Positions 1 to 11,626 of a stretch of DNA of 64,000 nt are shown piece by piece; position 1 is the stretch's first letter, and the number at the start of each line of letters is the position of its first letter. The translations under genes were made by a program, and so were the position numbers. The stretch is taken from assembly GCF_030272615.1 (NCBI RefSeq), contig NC_081407.1, positions 440,599,213 to 440,663,212 of the forward strand, given 5' to 3'. A model generated the notes under the pieces. The model made no database searches. It was not told where the DNA came from and saw only the letters and a program-made list of their open reading frames with translations. This stretch comes from Cryptomeria japonica. Taxonomy: Eukaryota > Streptophyta > Pinopsida > Cupressales > Cupressaceae.

Positions 1-149
1 CAATTATTTAATTGTTTAATTATTTCATATTTACATTTATTATGTTGGTTTATGTTTGATTTTGTTTAATTAGTTAAGGATTTGTGATCGTCCTTATTTC
101 CTGATTAAGCATATTAGATTCATGATTTCAAGCATGAAAATAATAATAT

Positions 150-720
150 TTAATGTTAATTATCCTTGGGATATGGGAATGAATGAGTAGGTGTAGATTT
201 GTATGGACTCAATAATTCTTCATTATGTGGATGACCTATGGAGCTGATTTCTATGTATTAGAGATAAAATTGCATCATGATGACTTGTAAATGTGGAATA
301 AGAATATATACTTATGCAACTTGTAATAATACTAGGCATTAGGATGTGATATAGCAAAAAGACTATGTTCTTGTTCCATGTACTCTTATGTATTAGACTC
401 GATGATGTAGAAACCATGATCTTGTAATAAGATGATGCATTATTATATGGTTCATGTTGTAGAAATGTTCATTATGTTGGGGATGAGAATTCTATGTTGA
501 TTTAGGGGATTGAACGATTAGACTATGTTTATTCTTGTAGTATCACATGACCCTTGTATTGGTTTGGTAGCATGTAATCCTATTTGAAAGTAAATAAGTG
601 CTTGTGGATATAATCTTACATATGTGTAGGGATAGAAATCTTGATGAGATGTGTAATGGTTGTGCTTAAGGAAATAATCTAGTTTCATATGTAGGAGAAG
701 GATAAATGCATTTAGATTCA
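150..720 (+). repeat. dispersed repeat family A, uninterrupted copy
   Basis: AT-rich non-coding sequence. The stretch from about 150 matches, with substitutions and small indels, two separated blocks further on: 16590-16642 matches the part up to about position 206, and 52317-52754 matches the part from about 207 to 690. Shared landmarks are ATGTGGAGCTGAT-like sequence near 226-246, ATGATGTAGAAAC near 401, and TTAAGGAAATAAT near 667. I see no coding capacity or terminal repeats, so I cannot assign it to a transposon class. Its main value is as a reference for the empty site of the 35.7-kb insertion. Bases 720-1320 hold only AT-rich sequence in which I recognise nothing. Confidence 0.7.
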
Positions 721-1324
721 TGATGTGTTAAGTGATTAATGAATAAACATGGGAAATAGGAACATTTGATTTGGTGCTTAAAACGAACCTAGATGGTAAA
801 TGGGGATATGACAATATGCTTGAAGGTTCATAATCTCTTGATAGGAAAAGTATTGTGTAGATCTTAAATGGAATGAATGTTAAATTATATGAATGTGTTA
901 TTGATAGGTTGTTAGCAAGTAGTGGCGTTAAGATACCCTAGGGAAAGAATGAATGGTTATGTGTGTATGGATATAATGTTACTTTCGTTTGTGTAGTAAG
1001 ATTGGTTATGTTTAAGTTATTTATGCATTCATGTTTTGTTATGATTTATACATGAGTTAAAAATAGAATTAAGTGATGCTCTAGTGGATCTTGTGAAGAT
1101 ATTATATGCAATGAAGTTATGATAGTTCCCTATGCAATGCTTTAGTAGATGTTTAAAAAAAAAAAATATCTCTATTTGTTAGCTAGATTAGTTATTTTCT
1201 CTAGGGTATTCTAGTGGGCATTACATTACTAAATTTTAAAATTCATATTTAATTTTTTTTAAAATTCTTTATTTATATTGATGTATCTCATTTCATGTAT
1301 TAATATATTTATTTTCATGTATAG

Positions 1325-1560
1325 AACATGGATTTAAAATATTCAGAACCTAATTTCAATACTACACACATTGAGGCCCAAAGTTCAAAAAATTGTCCGA
1401 TAATTCGAACTGAGTCGGTTGGTTCAAATGGGTTCATTGAAACCGAAATGGACAAATTAATCGAATCAGTGGATGAAAATTTAAGATAGATGTTCAATGA
1501 TTTAGAATATTGCAGCCGAAGAATAGAAATGACATTTTTACTGCTATCTATATAGAGACA
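1325..1560 (+). pseudogene. degraded exon-like block, paralogue of the 2125-2514 reading frame
   Basis: A plus-strand frame follows a possible splice acceptor (TATAG near 1320). It reads ...GSNGFIETEMDKLIES... and is broken by TAG near 1487. It resembles the reading frame at 2125-2514 (SNEIIETNMDR...) in the order of residues and in what follows it: both run into the same roughly 370-bp AT-rich spacer. About 180 bp present in the second copy are missing here. The product is unknown. I read this as the older, broken half of a tandem duplication. Confidence 0.45.
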
Positions 1561-1598
1561 ATTTTAGTTACCTAATATGAAAACTTGAAAATACAATT

Positions 1599-1965
1599 AT
1601 TTTTTCATGTATACGATGTTATGAACTATGGATTTTAATATGCTTGTGTTATGCATAGGAATGGTGTAATACATTTTATTAATCAAGCTATTGATATGCT
1701 TCGGATTTTTTGCATAAACATGTTCTTACACTTTATGCATTGTAATATGGCTTACACATTTTATTTGTGTGACTGATATTTGTGGTTATTGTATTAATGT
1801 AGATGTTGGATGGTTCAGATGAAAATTTATTGCACAAATTAAATTGCTATTTTCATTTTTTTGTTCATTTATGTGATTGATATTTGTGTTTATTTATTAA
1901 TTTATTATTATAGATGGTGGATGGTTTAGATGAATATGTTTATATACTTTATGGATGTTTATTTG
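1599..1965 (+). repeat. tandem duplication spacer, copy 1
   Basis: About 370 bp of AT-rich sequence, closely matched by 2540-2935 at an offset of about 941 bp. Shared landmarks include CATAAACATGTTCTTA and TTTATGTGATTGATATTTGTG-like blocks. Each copy also holds an internal two-fold repeat of roughly 100 bp containing the phrase GATGTTGGATGGTT. It follows the first exon-like block as copy 2 follows the second. Confidence 0.75.
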
Positions 1966-2124
1966 AATACGTTGATTATTGAAATTGTAAATATTACAAA
2001 TATATTACAAAACTACCTAATAAAATGCAAACTTTGATTTTATATTTGTTTGGTTCTATTTCAAATGTTATAAATCCTAATAGTAATTTTATTAACCTTT
2101 CATTTACAGGAAATAATTCAAACT

Positions 2125-2514
2125 ATGGAAGTTTCGGAAAATCAATCAGAAATCATTGTTGGAAGCCCAAATGCTTCTGTAAACTCAAACGAAATCATTG
2201 AAACCAATATGGATAGATGTGCAAGAAATGTTCTAGACTACTTAGACAAAATTGTCAAAGAAATTGAACTCACGGCCTTAAGGGTTGATGATGTTGAAGA
2301 ACTTCAAGTATTGCAAATGGAAGATGTGGCCAAAAAAGCCAAAGAAGCATATTTGAAAGTAGTTGCCTTCTCATTGATGCTTAAAGAAGTTTATCGTGAT
2401 CATTACGAAAATAAAGGTCATAATACCATTTTGATCATTGAAGAATTTGTAACAAGTTTACACAATTACGATAAGTGTTACTACCATATTCACTTTTTAT
2501 TTCTTCTACAATAG
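2125..2514 (+). CDS. hypothetical 129-codon reading frame, possible exon of an unknown gene
   Basis: I do not recognise the family. The frame opens at an ATG 15 bases after a good acceptor (CATTTACAG at 2101-2109), so it may be an internal or second exon. The predicted 129-residue product is acidic and helical in character for residues 25-100 (many Glu, Lys and Leu, no Pro after the N-terminus). Its C-terminus turns hydrophobic (HIHFLFLLQ), which looks like read-through of an intron or UTR. An older, interrupted relative lies just upstream at 1325-1560, and near-identical spacers follow both. It could be a captured gene fragment or part of an unrecognised element. Expression is not evident from sequence. 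Confidence 0.35.
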   Translation: MEVSENQSEIIVGSPNASVNSNEIIETNMDRCARNVLDYLDKIVKEIELTALRVDDVEELQVLQMEDVAKKAKEAYLKVVAFSLMLKEVYRDHYENKGHNTILIIEEFVTSLHNYDKCYYHIHFLFLLQ

Positions 2515-2539
2515 TAGTTATTTTGTCAAGTAAAACAAA

Positions 2540-2935
2540 TATTTTATCATCTATATGATGTTATGAACAATGGATATTAATATGCACATGTTATAGATAT
2601 GTTGGCTTTCCCTATGTAATGAATGGTGTAATGCATTTTGTTCATCAAGTTATTGATTTGCTTTTGATTTTTGGCATAAACATGTTCTTATATTTTATGC
2701 ATTGTTATATGGTTTATGCATTTTATTAATGAGATAGATATTTGTGGTTATTGTGTTAAAATAGATGATGCATGGTCCAGATGAATAATTGTTGCACACA
2801 TTGAATTGGTATTTTCATTATATTGTTCATTTATGTGAATGATATTTGTGGTTATTTATTAATGTATTAATATAGATGTTGGATGGTTCACATGAATATG
2901 TTTAAACTCTTTATAAATGTTTATTTGAATATATG
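2540..2935 (+). repeat. tandem duplication spacer, copy 2
   Basis: Second copy of the spacer described at 1599-1965. It ends near the TTTATTTGAATAT motif that also ends copy 1. The unit of exon-like block plus spacer is repeated twice. No third copy is visible before the telomere-like tract. Confidence 0.75.
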
Positions 2936-3170
2936 TAATTATTTTAAGACATAATAATGATAAATTATATATAATAGTATAATGTTAACCTAATAACATG
3001 ATACCATAATAATGTCAATAATATTCTTATAATATTAATATTAATTGAATACTCAAATTTAAATGTTTATATTAATAATTAAATTCTATAATATTGTAGT
3101 AATACTTATAATATATAATTGTAATTCTAACATTTACACTAATTGTTTATCCAAAAACTAAAACTAAATC

Positions 3171-3990
3171 AAATCTAACCCTAACCCTAATGCTAAACCA
3201 AATTGAACCAAAATCATAAACCATATTGAATCTTAAACTTACACTAAATTGAATAATAACCCTACCCATAAACCAACTTGAACCCTTAACGTAGATCTAA
3301 TTTAAACCCTAACCCTAAACCAAAATGTAACCTAACTTTAATTGTAAACCAAACTGAACCCTAACCCTAAACATAATTACACACTAAAAAATGGAAACCC
3401 TTACCCTAAATTTATTTGAATCCTAACCCTAACAATAAAGAAAAACCAAATATTAACACTAAACCTAAACCTAATTGAACTCTAAATCTTAAACAAATTA
3501 TGAATATTAACACTAACAATAAACCAAAGTGAGCCTTGGAATAACATTAAGTCAATTTGAATCGTAACCTTGAACCAATTTGAATATTAAAATTAAACCT
3601 AATTGAATAGTAAATCAAATTGAACCTTAATCCTAAACAAAATGGAACACTAACCCTAACATTAAACTCTAACAATAGAAAATTTATTTGAACACTAACC
3701 CTAACACTAAACCAAAGCTGAAAATTAACACTAACTCTAAACCAAATGGAACACTAAACGAAAGTGAACTCTAAAACTTAAACAAATCCTAAAGTTAACA
3801 CTAAACCAAACTAAACCTTGACCATAACATTAAACAAAATTGAACCCTAACCCTAAACCAATTTAAATCCTAACATCAAACCCAATTGAACAATAGACCA
3901 ATTTGGACTCTAATCCTAAACAAAATTGAACATTGACCTTAACAGTTATCCAAATTGAACACTAAACCATATTGAATCCTCAAAACTTAA
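3171..3990. repeat. degenerate telomere-like minisatellite
   Basis: About 800 bp built from CCCTAA-type words: CTAACCCTAAC, CCCTAAACC and similar, separated by AATTGAAC or AAACCAA spacers. The plant telomere unit on this strand is CCCTAAA. Here units are diverged and interspersed with a recurring spacer, so the effective repeat is a loose 20-25 bp minisatellite rather than a pure array. It is far from being a functional telomere. An interstitial or transposon-associated origin is possible. Confidence 0.75.
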
Positions 3991-4085
3991 ATATAAATCT
4001 CAATAATAAAATAATACCGATATTAACATTTTTATTTTAAATTAATATTCATACGGTTTCTTAAATATTAATATAGTTCTCTTAC

Positions 4086-4289
4086 ATGTTTGGGGGTGGC
4101 ACTGCTACTAGCATTTATATCTTTAATTTTAAGATATATAAATTATGCCAAGATATATCGAGGTATTAATTTTTGCATTCAACTTAAATATTAAATTGAA
4201 AAAATTCAATGCCTCAATACATCTCAACGTAATTTATATATCTTGAAATTAAAGATATATATGCTAGTAGCAATGCCACCCCCAAACAT
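4086..4289. mobile_element. foldback MITE-like hairpin, about 204 bp
   Basis: Two arms of about 95-100 bp (4086-4185 and 4192-4289) are inverted complements with few mismatches, so the element is almost entirely a hairpin. The termini read ATGTTTGGGGGTGGCA and its complement. There is no coding capacity. The flanking bases give no convincing target duplication. Size and form fit a non-autonomous DNA-transposon derivative, superfamily undetermined. Confidence 0.8.
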
Positions 4290-4451
4290 TTGTAGTTGCT
4301 CCTAAGATGATGCAAACTATAAAAGCATATAAGTGCAGATGAATTATTTTTAAATAGTATATTTCTTCAACTAATTATTCGTTCACGAATTCTATTTTGT
4401 GTTACCATAAAAGTTGATAGGTAGGAGGTATTTTCCATGGCAAGTCAAACT

Positions 4452-4820
4452 ATGATATTGCTATTAGGGTTCAACTGTGTAGTTTTGGAGTCAAACTCAT
4501 TAACCCATGTTTCACGAGTCGTGGTTCACAAGAACCCATCTCTCATGAGAATGAATGGTCCACTTAGCACTCATTGCATCTAGGTGATGCTCACAGGGGT
4601 GAAGCATAGGGTCTTCCATCTAGCACTCATTGTATTGGGATGGGTGACCTCTCGGGAAGGCCCAATGCTTCACCCTTGTGAGCATCACCTAAATGCCATG
4701 AGTGCGAAGTGGACCATTCATTCTCATGAGACATGGGTTCTTGTGAACCATTACTCATGAAACATGGGTCAATGAGTTTGACTCAAAAACTACACAATTG
4801 AACCCTAATAACAATATCAT
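4452..4820. repeat. long inverted repeat enclosing a 5S rRNA-like box
   Basis: Arms of about 165 bp (4452-4618 and 4654-4820) are inverted complements, roughly 85-90 percent alike by eye. The 35-bp loop contains GGATGGGTGACC (4638-4649), and the flanks continue as CTCTCGGGAAGGCCC and TTCACCC. This order matches the 3' third of plant 5S rRNA, including the internal C-box of its RNA polymerase III promoter. 5S-derived sequences are known in Cassandra-type TRIM retroelements and 5S-derived SINEs. Which one this was is inference. Confidence 0.7.
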
Positions 4821-5171
4821 ATCGTAAAAGTTACTTAAAAATTTGTTCGGAGATGTGTTAGTGTAGATGTGTCAATGTAGCAATTAATATCAATACACTG
4901 TATCTAAAAATATGTTGGGAGACATATCAAGTAGCACTGTAGAGGGGACAAAAAAATTGTTAGAAGTGAGGATTTAATTAGCCGATAGTTAACCGATATA
5001 CAGTGGAAACTTCCACCAAATTAATCATGTCTCACATCATAAATATTTTCCGATAGAAAATTCAAGGTGCACTTTGGCTCCGTTTTCGACTACCTCCAAT
5101 GACCTATTTTTGTTTTTCTCCTATTTCAAACACCACCTAAACCATGATATTTTTCCCCTCCTACAATTTCT

Positions 5172-5600
5172 CTTTTGCAACAAGACTTTTGATACAAAAA
5201 TAAGAGTCAAAGAAATGCCTCACAAAGATGTGGTTTAATGGACTACAATGATTACATGATGTGGTCAAAATGGGTTTGCGAAAAAAGCCTTGGAAACTTT
5301 TAAACAATGCAATTGTGAGGTTTAAAGCTAGACTCCACAACCTTTGTTGTCATCCTCCCAGTTCCTGCCCTCCACAACCTTTGCCAGCATCTTCCCAGTT
5401 TCTACCAAAATGGGAGCTTCAAAGCAGGGTGTAAGTATGCACCAAAGCACCATTTGAAGCAAATATTTGTTAGATGTTGCAGTTGCAAGCGCCCTAGTAG
5501 ACCTGTATGCAAAAGGAGCATACACTTAGCATGAGAACTGTTTGACAAAATGCCCTATTTCATGCAAGCTATGCCCATTTTTTCTCATCGAAGTCATTGA
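5172..5600 (+). pseudogene. PPR protein (PLS type) pseudogene fragment
   Basis: Translated in shifting plus frames, the stretch reads as pentatricopeptide repeats: KEMPHKDVV near 5207, CGQNGFAKKALETFKQC near 5255, STTFASI near 5375 and VASALVDLYAKGA near 5480. In plants these PLS-type proteins bind organellar transcripts and often specify RNA editing sites. Several stops and at least one frameshift break the frame, and only about three repeats remain, so it cannot be functional. No start, transit peptide or E/DYW domain is visible. The same family recurs as another relic at 56840-57830. Confidence 0.8.
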
Positions 5601-5867
5601 CAGTTCAACACAAGTTGTGTTGAATCTTGGAATCTTTTGGGGAAGCTTTCCCAACCTCGTCTTCATTTATGTGTTTTGATGGCATTCAATGTCGTAGACC
5701 TTTTGAGTGTGGGAACCAACATTTGGTAATAATTACATGTTCTTTATGAACGAGTATGCTTTAGGTTGATAATACCCAGCTAAATGATCATATTCGTGCA
5801 GAACTCGAGTCAAAATGAATTAAATGCTAGCCTTACCACATCAGCTTCTTATCTTCATGTGGTAACA

Positions 5868-6134
5868 GGTACGGGGAAACGATTCTTAACAGGTTGTGCA
5901 TCATGGAATTCTTGTGTCTCTGTTGGAAAGAATAAAGGGCATCGTCAGGAAATTCATTCAGCTACCCTTGGAAGAAAAGCTTGATTACAAAGTTCAAGAG
6001 TCTCAAGGCTATGATCAGTTGTTTGTAGCCTTAGATGATCAAACACTTGACTGGGCAGATGTATTTTTCTTGCCAACACTACCACTAGAGAATAGGAAAA
6101 TGATTTTTTGTTCAACAAAACCAACAGATTTCAG
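5868..6134 (+). pseudogene. 2-oxoglutarate/Fe(II)-dependent dioxygenase exon fragment
   Basis: The frame reads QVVHHGI...LLERIKGIVRKF..LPLEEKLDYK...LDWADVFFLPTLP, ending PTDF at an intact splice donor (CAG then GTACCT at 6135). This is the conserved end of the N-terminal domain of plant DOXC-class dioxygenases, the family that includes many flavonoid and alkaloid enzymes. A TAA at 5889-5891, in the place of a Gln codon, breaks it upstream. No later exon with the HxD...H iron-binding or RxS cosubstrate motif is found, so this is a lone exon fragment. Bases 6180-8780 hold AT-rich sequence with no gene I can support. Confidence 0.75.
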
Positions 6135-8779
6135 GTACCTAAGTATTTGTCAATTTAGTAAGTACTTTAAGATCTAGACATCCTATTCAATTTATATATG
6201 ATTAAGAGCAATTCATTTGCCACCACACCAAATCTATTTTCAGCTTTACCATGTAAAGGGAAAACTTAGATAATCTTACTATCTAGGTGATAATAATAAT
6301 TTTAAGAAGCATTGTATTTCTATAATCCTTAGTAGTGTCTGTGAGTGTTGTTTATGTCTTCTTAGTAGTTTTTAGGTATAAAAAAATTACCAGAGTTATA
6401 AACTGAAGCATTCGTAAACAATTTGATAACTTTCTATAAAAGTTTTGTTGAAAAACTTGGTTTACAATTAATCCATCATGTGAAAGTTGTTACATAAAAA
6501 TATTATATTGCATATCTATCTTTAGAGGAGTATAGTAAAGTACGCAAAAGATGTCATATTTGTTCATTGTTCTATTTAAAAATTTATTATATCATGATAT
6601 TATAATTAATATTAAAGTATTACTAATATATAATATAAAATAGATTTAATGTTGATTGATGGAGATAGAATTGATTGACCAATTAAAACTCAAAGTGAGT
6701 GGAAGTAAAAATATCATTAACATTTAATAAATATTATTATGTTTTAAAATATTCTAATCAGTATATTTTTATTTTTTAATAACAAAAATGCTTTATTAAC
6801 AACAAAGCCAAAGTGAATTTTTTATCATAGTGAATTTGTTATCACCCCTATAACAAATATGGTGTTTCAACCTTAACATTTGGAAAAGAAAGTAGATGGA
6901 AATCACCAGTAGAAAATGAAGGCCATTGGGAACAAGTTGCATGATGTCTCCAATTTGCTCTGAATGTCATGCACAGCTCTACGACCACTCTTTGTCTTTT
7001 GCAAGCACCCTCAAAGGTAAAGGAAAGGAGGATGAAGACTACAAGGACCTCTTTAAATTCCTCACCAAAGAATGGGCAAGGAAGCTCCTCCCCAAGAGGA
7101 GCCATGGCAAAAAGAAGTAGTTGTGTTTTTTGTGGGTTGGATTTTTGGTTTCTTGAATGACCCTAATGGTCTTTCGGCTTATAGTTACGATTTCTGTTTA
7201 TTCCTGAACTTAACTATCTTTTGCCTTGCGTGACATATTTTAATTATGACTTTTATATACTCGATTAATATGCGTAACATGTTTAAAGTTTTTGATAGGG
7301 GAAAGTTTGCTGACAATTGTTTATCTACTGTTATCTTGTCTGTACCTAGGTCAACCCCCCTAGTTTTGGCTGCTTTTAATATAAAAAACAAGAGAAATTT
7401 TTCCTGCATCCCAAATGACCTTTATTTATATTTACTAGCAACTTGCACATTTATTAAATAAAAAGTATTTTTCAAAATTAATCCAAATGTCATCTAAATG
7501 TCATTTGCTTTAATCAATTAAAAACAATTGTCTTTGTTATTAATAGAACGATAAGGTGATGCAAAATCAATGCTACATTTATAATGTCTAAAACTTTGGG
7601 AGTAATAAACAAAACTAACTAAAAAGCAATGGGACAAAAACACTATCTCAACAAAGTAAAAGCAAATTCATTGATTATAGATAAAAGTTCTTTTACATTC
7701 AACTCTCTAAGTATCTTCTTTGTTTGAACATCAATTAAATATTTTTCATCTTGATTAATTCTTAGCATGTCACTCTTTGTTGCATAGGGTTCAAACTTCA
7801 GTTTTCAAACAAGTTAATAAACCTAAGAGCAATGCTTAATATTGTTACCTATTTTTGACTTCCAGACTAAAATAGGCCCCAATGGTCATGAAATTATAAA
7901 TGTTCTTTTTGAAAGAGGTTAAATGATTGTCAACGGAGTTTAATTTTGAAAAAAAAAAGCCTTTGATTATTAAAGTGAGTAAAAGACAAATATTGCTTTC
8001 AAAGCAATAAAAGAGAGGGTTAAAGGTCCGAATAAAATCCTTGTCCCAGGTTGAAATAAGTCAAGAAACTCATGCCTTGCATTTGGAGGGAAAATAAGGA
8101 AAGAAAGAAAAGAAGAGTTGCCACGTTGAGATTAGGGCTTTCTTGTTTGCATGCAGTATCTTTTACAGTTTTTGCCTTTCCTTGGTGAAAATTGAAGCTT
8201 TTTGTCAAAAAATCTTCATGCATACCCTGCTACGCCTATGATTCTGCATCAAGAACTCATCAAAGGGTAGTGATTAGTGGCATGCAAAGGCTAACACATA
8301 CAAATGCCATTCTCAAAGCTCCCCACTGCAGTTTCAAGTCAGTCAAGGGGTAGTTTCAGAGCTTTGGACCTGAAATCCGTACCAATGAAGGACAGCATGG
8401 AATAAAACTCTCTTTAGATCCATAAATGTATCATGCACGCTATCTTCCAAGAGATAATTAAAAAAACAGAGAGGAGCAACCAAGTAGCAGTTAAAGAAGC
8501 AAGTGAAAAAGCTACAGGTGTAAGGGAAGCGTTGCATGGAGTTTTTCAGCTCAATATCATTCAGTTTGCATGCCATAATTCGAGGAAAGAAGAAGCATTT
8601 GTTATAACAGAAAGTTGTTACTCTATCTGCTCCTCGTTGCATGCTTACAATCTTCATTATATATCTAAAGTATATGCAAATCTCTCAAGCAAAGATCAAA
8701 ATCCTACAATGATGCATAAGAATACATAGAAATGAGGTGATTAAGTGGTTTTTTTTTAAGTTAGATTGTGGAAATAAAT

Positions 8780-11200
8780 GACAGCTTGTTATAAGATAGA
8801 CATGGTGCTTAAAGTTTTCTCTTGCAGCTATTAGTTACCGTGCATATTCTTGAATTATCAATTTGAATGCATCCTTCAATAAAGACAGTCTTCAATCATT
8901 CAAGAATAATGATAGATATTATTTGCAAAAGCATGGAGGACTGTTATAAATGGAGATAGAAATACTTTTGAAGAGATCAGTTTTTATAGAGAAAGGTACA
9001 AAATATTTGAAGGCCAAAGTTTCAAGGGGGTGAATACAAAGTTTCATTATCAACATGTCTGATAGGTTTTGCATGATTCATGAATATAGCAGCCACGTCT
9101 AACAGAGAGAGCAGACGTCTCTGCCTTAAGACAACCACAGTTCATGAACAATTATACCCCCAGAACAGTAATATAGAAAAGTCAGTTAGAGCAGCATTCT
9201 GAAAATACAGTGGCCTCCCCGTAGACTGAAAGATACTGCTAATAGGAAGACCAAAGCCTAGTCTCCAAAGAATAAGTCATATGAACAGATCATACCAAGA
9301 GTAGATTGACTTAGAGCAGCCCTAAATCCTTCACCAAGAGTTGCTGTGATAAATTCTAAAGCTATTTTAACTAAACATTGATAAATGATCATAAAATTGT
9401 TTAATGGGTGCAGTCCATTATTGATATTAGAGCAGCAGCATCTTCCACTCAAAGGTAAAAATCAAAGAGCAGCCCTGTCATTTGCAGTATTGCCACAATC
9501 ATTAGCAGCAGTAATAGTTCGTGATGATCCATAACATCCAAAGAGACTTGAGAGGTCTACAATAAAAGTGAGATTTCAATGGTAATAGCCTCCAATGTCA
9601 AGTAAAAATGACTGTCCTAACAGTCATAACAAACTCAGAACATAAAAAGGTATAATACAGTCAAGGAAGATAGTGAATGTTCAGAAGCTTGTAGTAGTCA
9701 TGAAAGACAACGGAGCTTGCACCAATGAAATCACATAGCATCCAGCATACAGAGCATTGAAGAGACCACCAAAACAGTCATAAAGGGCTGAAAGCAAAAC
9801 ATGAGTTCAAGTCAGACAAGGGGGGCTAAATACAGTCCAAGAGTCAAGGTAGCAGTGATCTTAAAGATAAATAACAGTCTCAGACCAGCAGGAGGGTTTA
9901 AAGGTCTAGGTTAGCTAAAAGACAATTTTCTCACTCTCCTAGATAACAGTCATAATCTGTAGCAAGAGAATCTTCAGTACAGTCAAGGTAAATATCAGAG
10001 CTATGGCAGTCATGTTTAGGCATTCACAAATGGCATATAACGTCTGTCGCGACATAGAGCAAACACATTGAGCATTCACGAGTATAGTTTGAGTTTTGCG
10101 TTACAAAGACAGTTACATCATATATCAAGCCTATGTGTCACAGTACAGGAAGCATTTTTGTCAAAGATTACCGTCTTAATGTGTGAGAAGACTCAAGCTA
10201 CAGTATATAGTAACAAAAACAGTCCCATCAATCATGATAAATCGGAGGAGCAATCCATAGGCAGTGAATTAAACCATTGAAGGCAGATTTTGATCAAAAG
10301 AGTCAGTGAATAGACAGATTGCAGTCAATGGTAGGTTATTGGCAAAGCATGGATGCAATATGGATGATCAAGAGGCATAGAGGGCAGTCCCCACTGTCAT
10401 TAATGGCAGTCAAAAGGGCAGGAGTTTGAGACTATGGGCACAGGGCCATCATGTTCAACAAAGACCTATTGAACTGCATCTTCTTGGTGATCAACCACAG
10501 GGAAACACACACCTGTAGCAGCATTCAGAGGTTCCATATAGAAGACCACCAAGAAATCCTTCAAAGTACACATCAAATACAATGAAAGTCTTGGGTCAGA
10601 ATCTTATGAAGATTCCTTTCATTTACTGAAAAGCTGCAAAAGGAAATCATATTCAAGAGTGGGACTGTTAAGAGAAGGTTTTTGACTAGGAAAATGTCAG
10701 AGAAAGAATATGATAACACAATTAGAGATGCCTCACTGCCATTTATCAGCCCATATAGAAGTCAATGAGACAGCATAAAGCACAGCAAAAGATAAGACTA
10801 TTATAATATCAATATTGGGAAAAGATAAATGGAGTGGCAGATTGAACCTAATGGAATCCTTTATAAGCAGAAGATAGTGAGAAAATATCAGACCAAAGAT
10901 CATAAATCATATGCTGACTTCCACATAAGACCCTTGTTACTTGTTACTATTATACTTGCCTATTTTTCAATTTCAGAGCAACCTGCAGGGTCAGATGAGA
11001 ATCTTTAGGCTTTCCCAATATGTCAGACTCCAGACTGCTCTGTATGATCATCACTACTACTGGATATATTAAACATGGGTATACTATCTCTAATCCAAAC
11101 TCCTTATGTTTTGTCAGCATACCGCATGAATATTATGTTCTCTCATTCAATGTTGAACTTATCTTTCACAGGATTAACCATTTGAGACCAATCCATATAT
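8780..11200. other. CAGTC-rich compositional island without reading frames
   Basis: About 2.4 kb with higher GC than its flanks and a striking excess of CAGTC, CAGTCA and AGCAG words (for example near 9600, 9650, 9835, 9945, 9980 and 10320). No frame longer than about 70 codons occurs and no protein homology is apparent. It lies downstream of the minus-strand F-box gene. It may be a decayed LTR-retrotransposon non-coding region or a long non-coding transcript unit. I cannot decide. Confidence 0.35.
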
Positions 11201-11626
11201 ATCATGCCTAAAATATCAACACGCTACTTATGGCTCAATATTGCTGATTTTCTGAATTAAACTTTATCATCAATATATGTAAATTTTGAATACAAGCTTT
11301 GGTCTTGTCTGCATAAGTCTAAATTCATGCTGCGGAACTAAGAAGAATTTCATAAACCAATGAATAATTGTGATGGACAAGAACATGAAATAGCAAATTG
11401 TTTGAGGCAAAAACATGACGAGTGCATGGTAGAAAGATAGACAAGAAGCAATCCTTTGTTACATTTCGACGATGCTTACAACTACGCTCAACTTAATCAG
11501 ACCGTCATTTTAACTAGATCGAAAAGTATTTTTCAGGTCAGATTATTTGACACACACACACAAAAATTTACATGAATGCAAACAGCACCAAAATTGTAAT
11601 CCAACTCCCACTTTCACAAAAGGGTT

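Noticed and set aside
6926-7120. 64-codon frame ending KKK, possible C-terminus of a gene
   Set aside because: It has a reasonable coding look (KDLFKFLTKEWARKLLPK), but I recognise no family, there is no partner exon, and overlapping frames are equally long.
8343-8729. Overlapping frames of about 100 codons on both strands
   Set aside because: No domain or composition favours either strand, and both overlap the same AT-poor patch. Not supported as genes.
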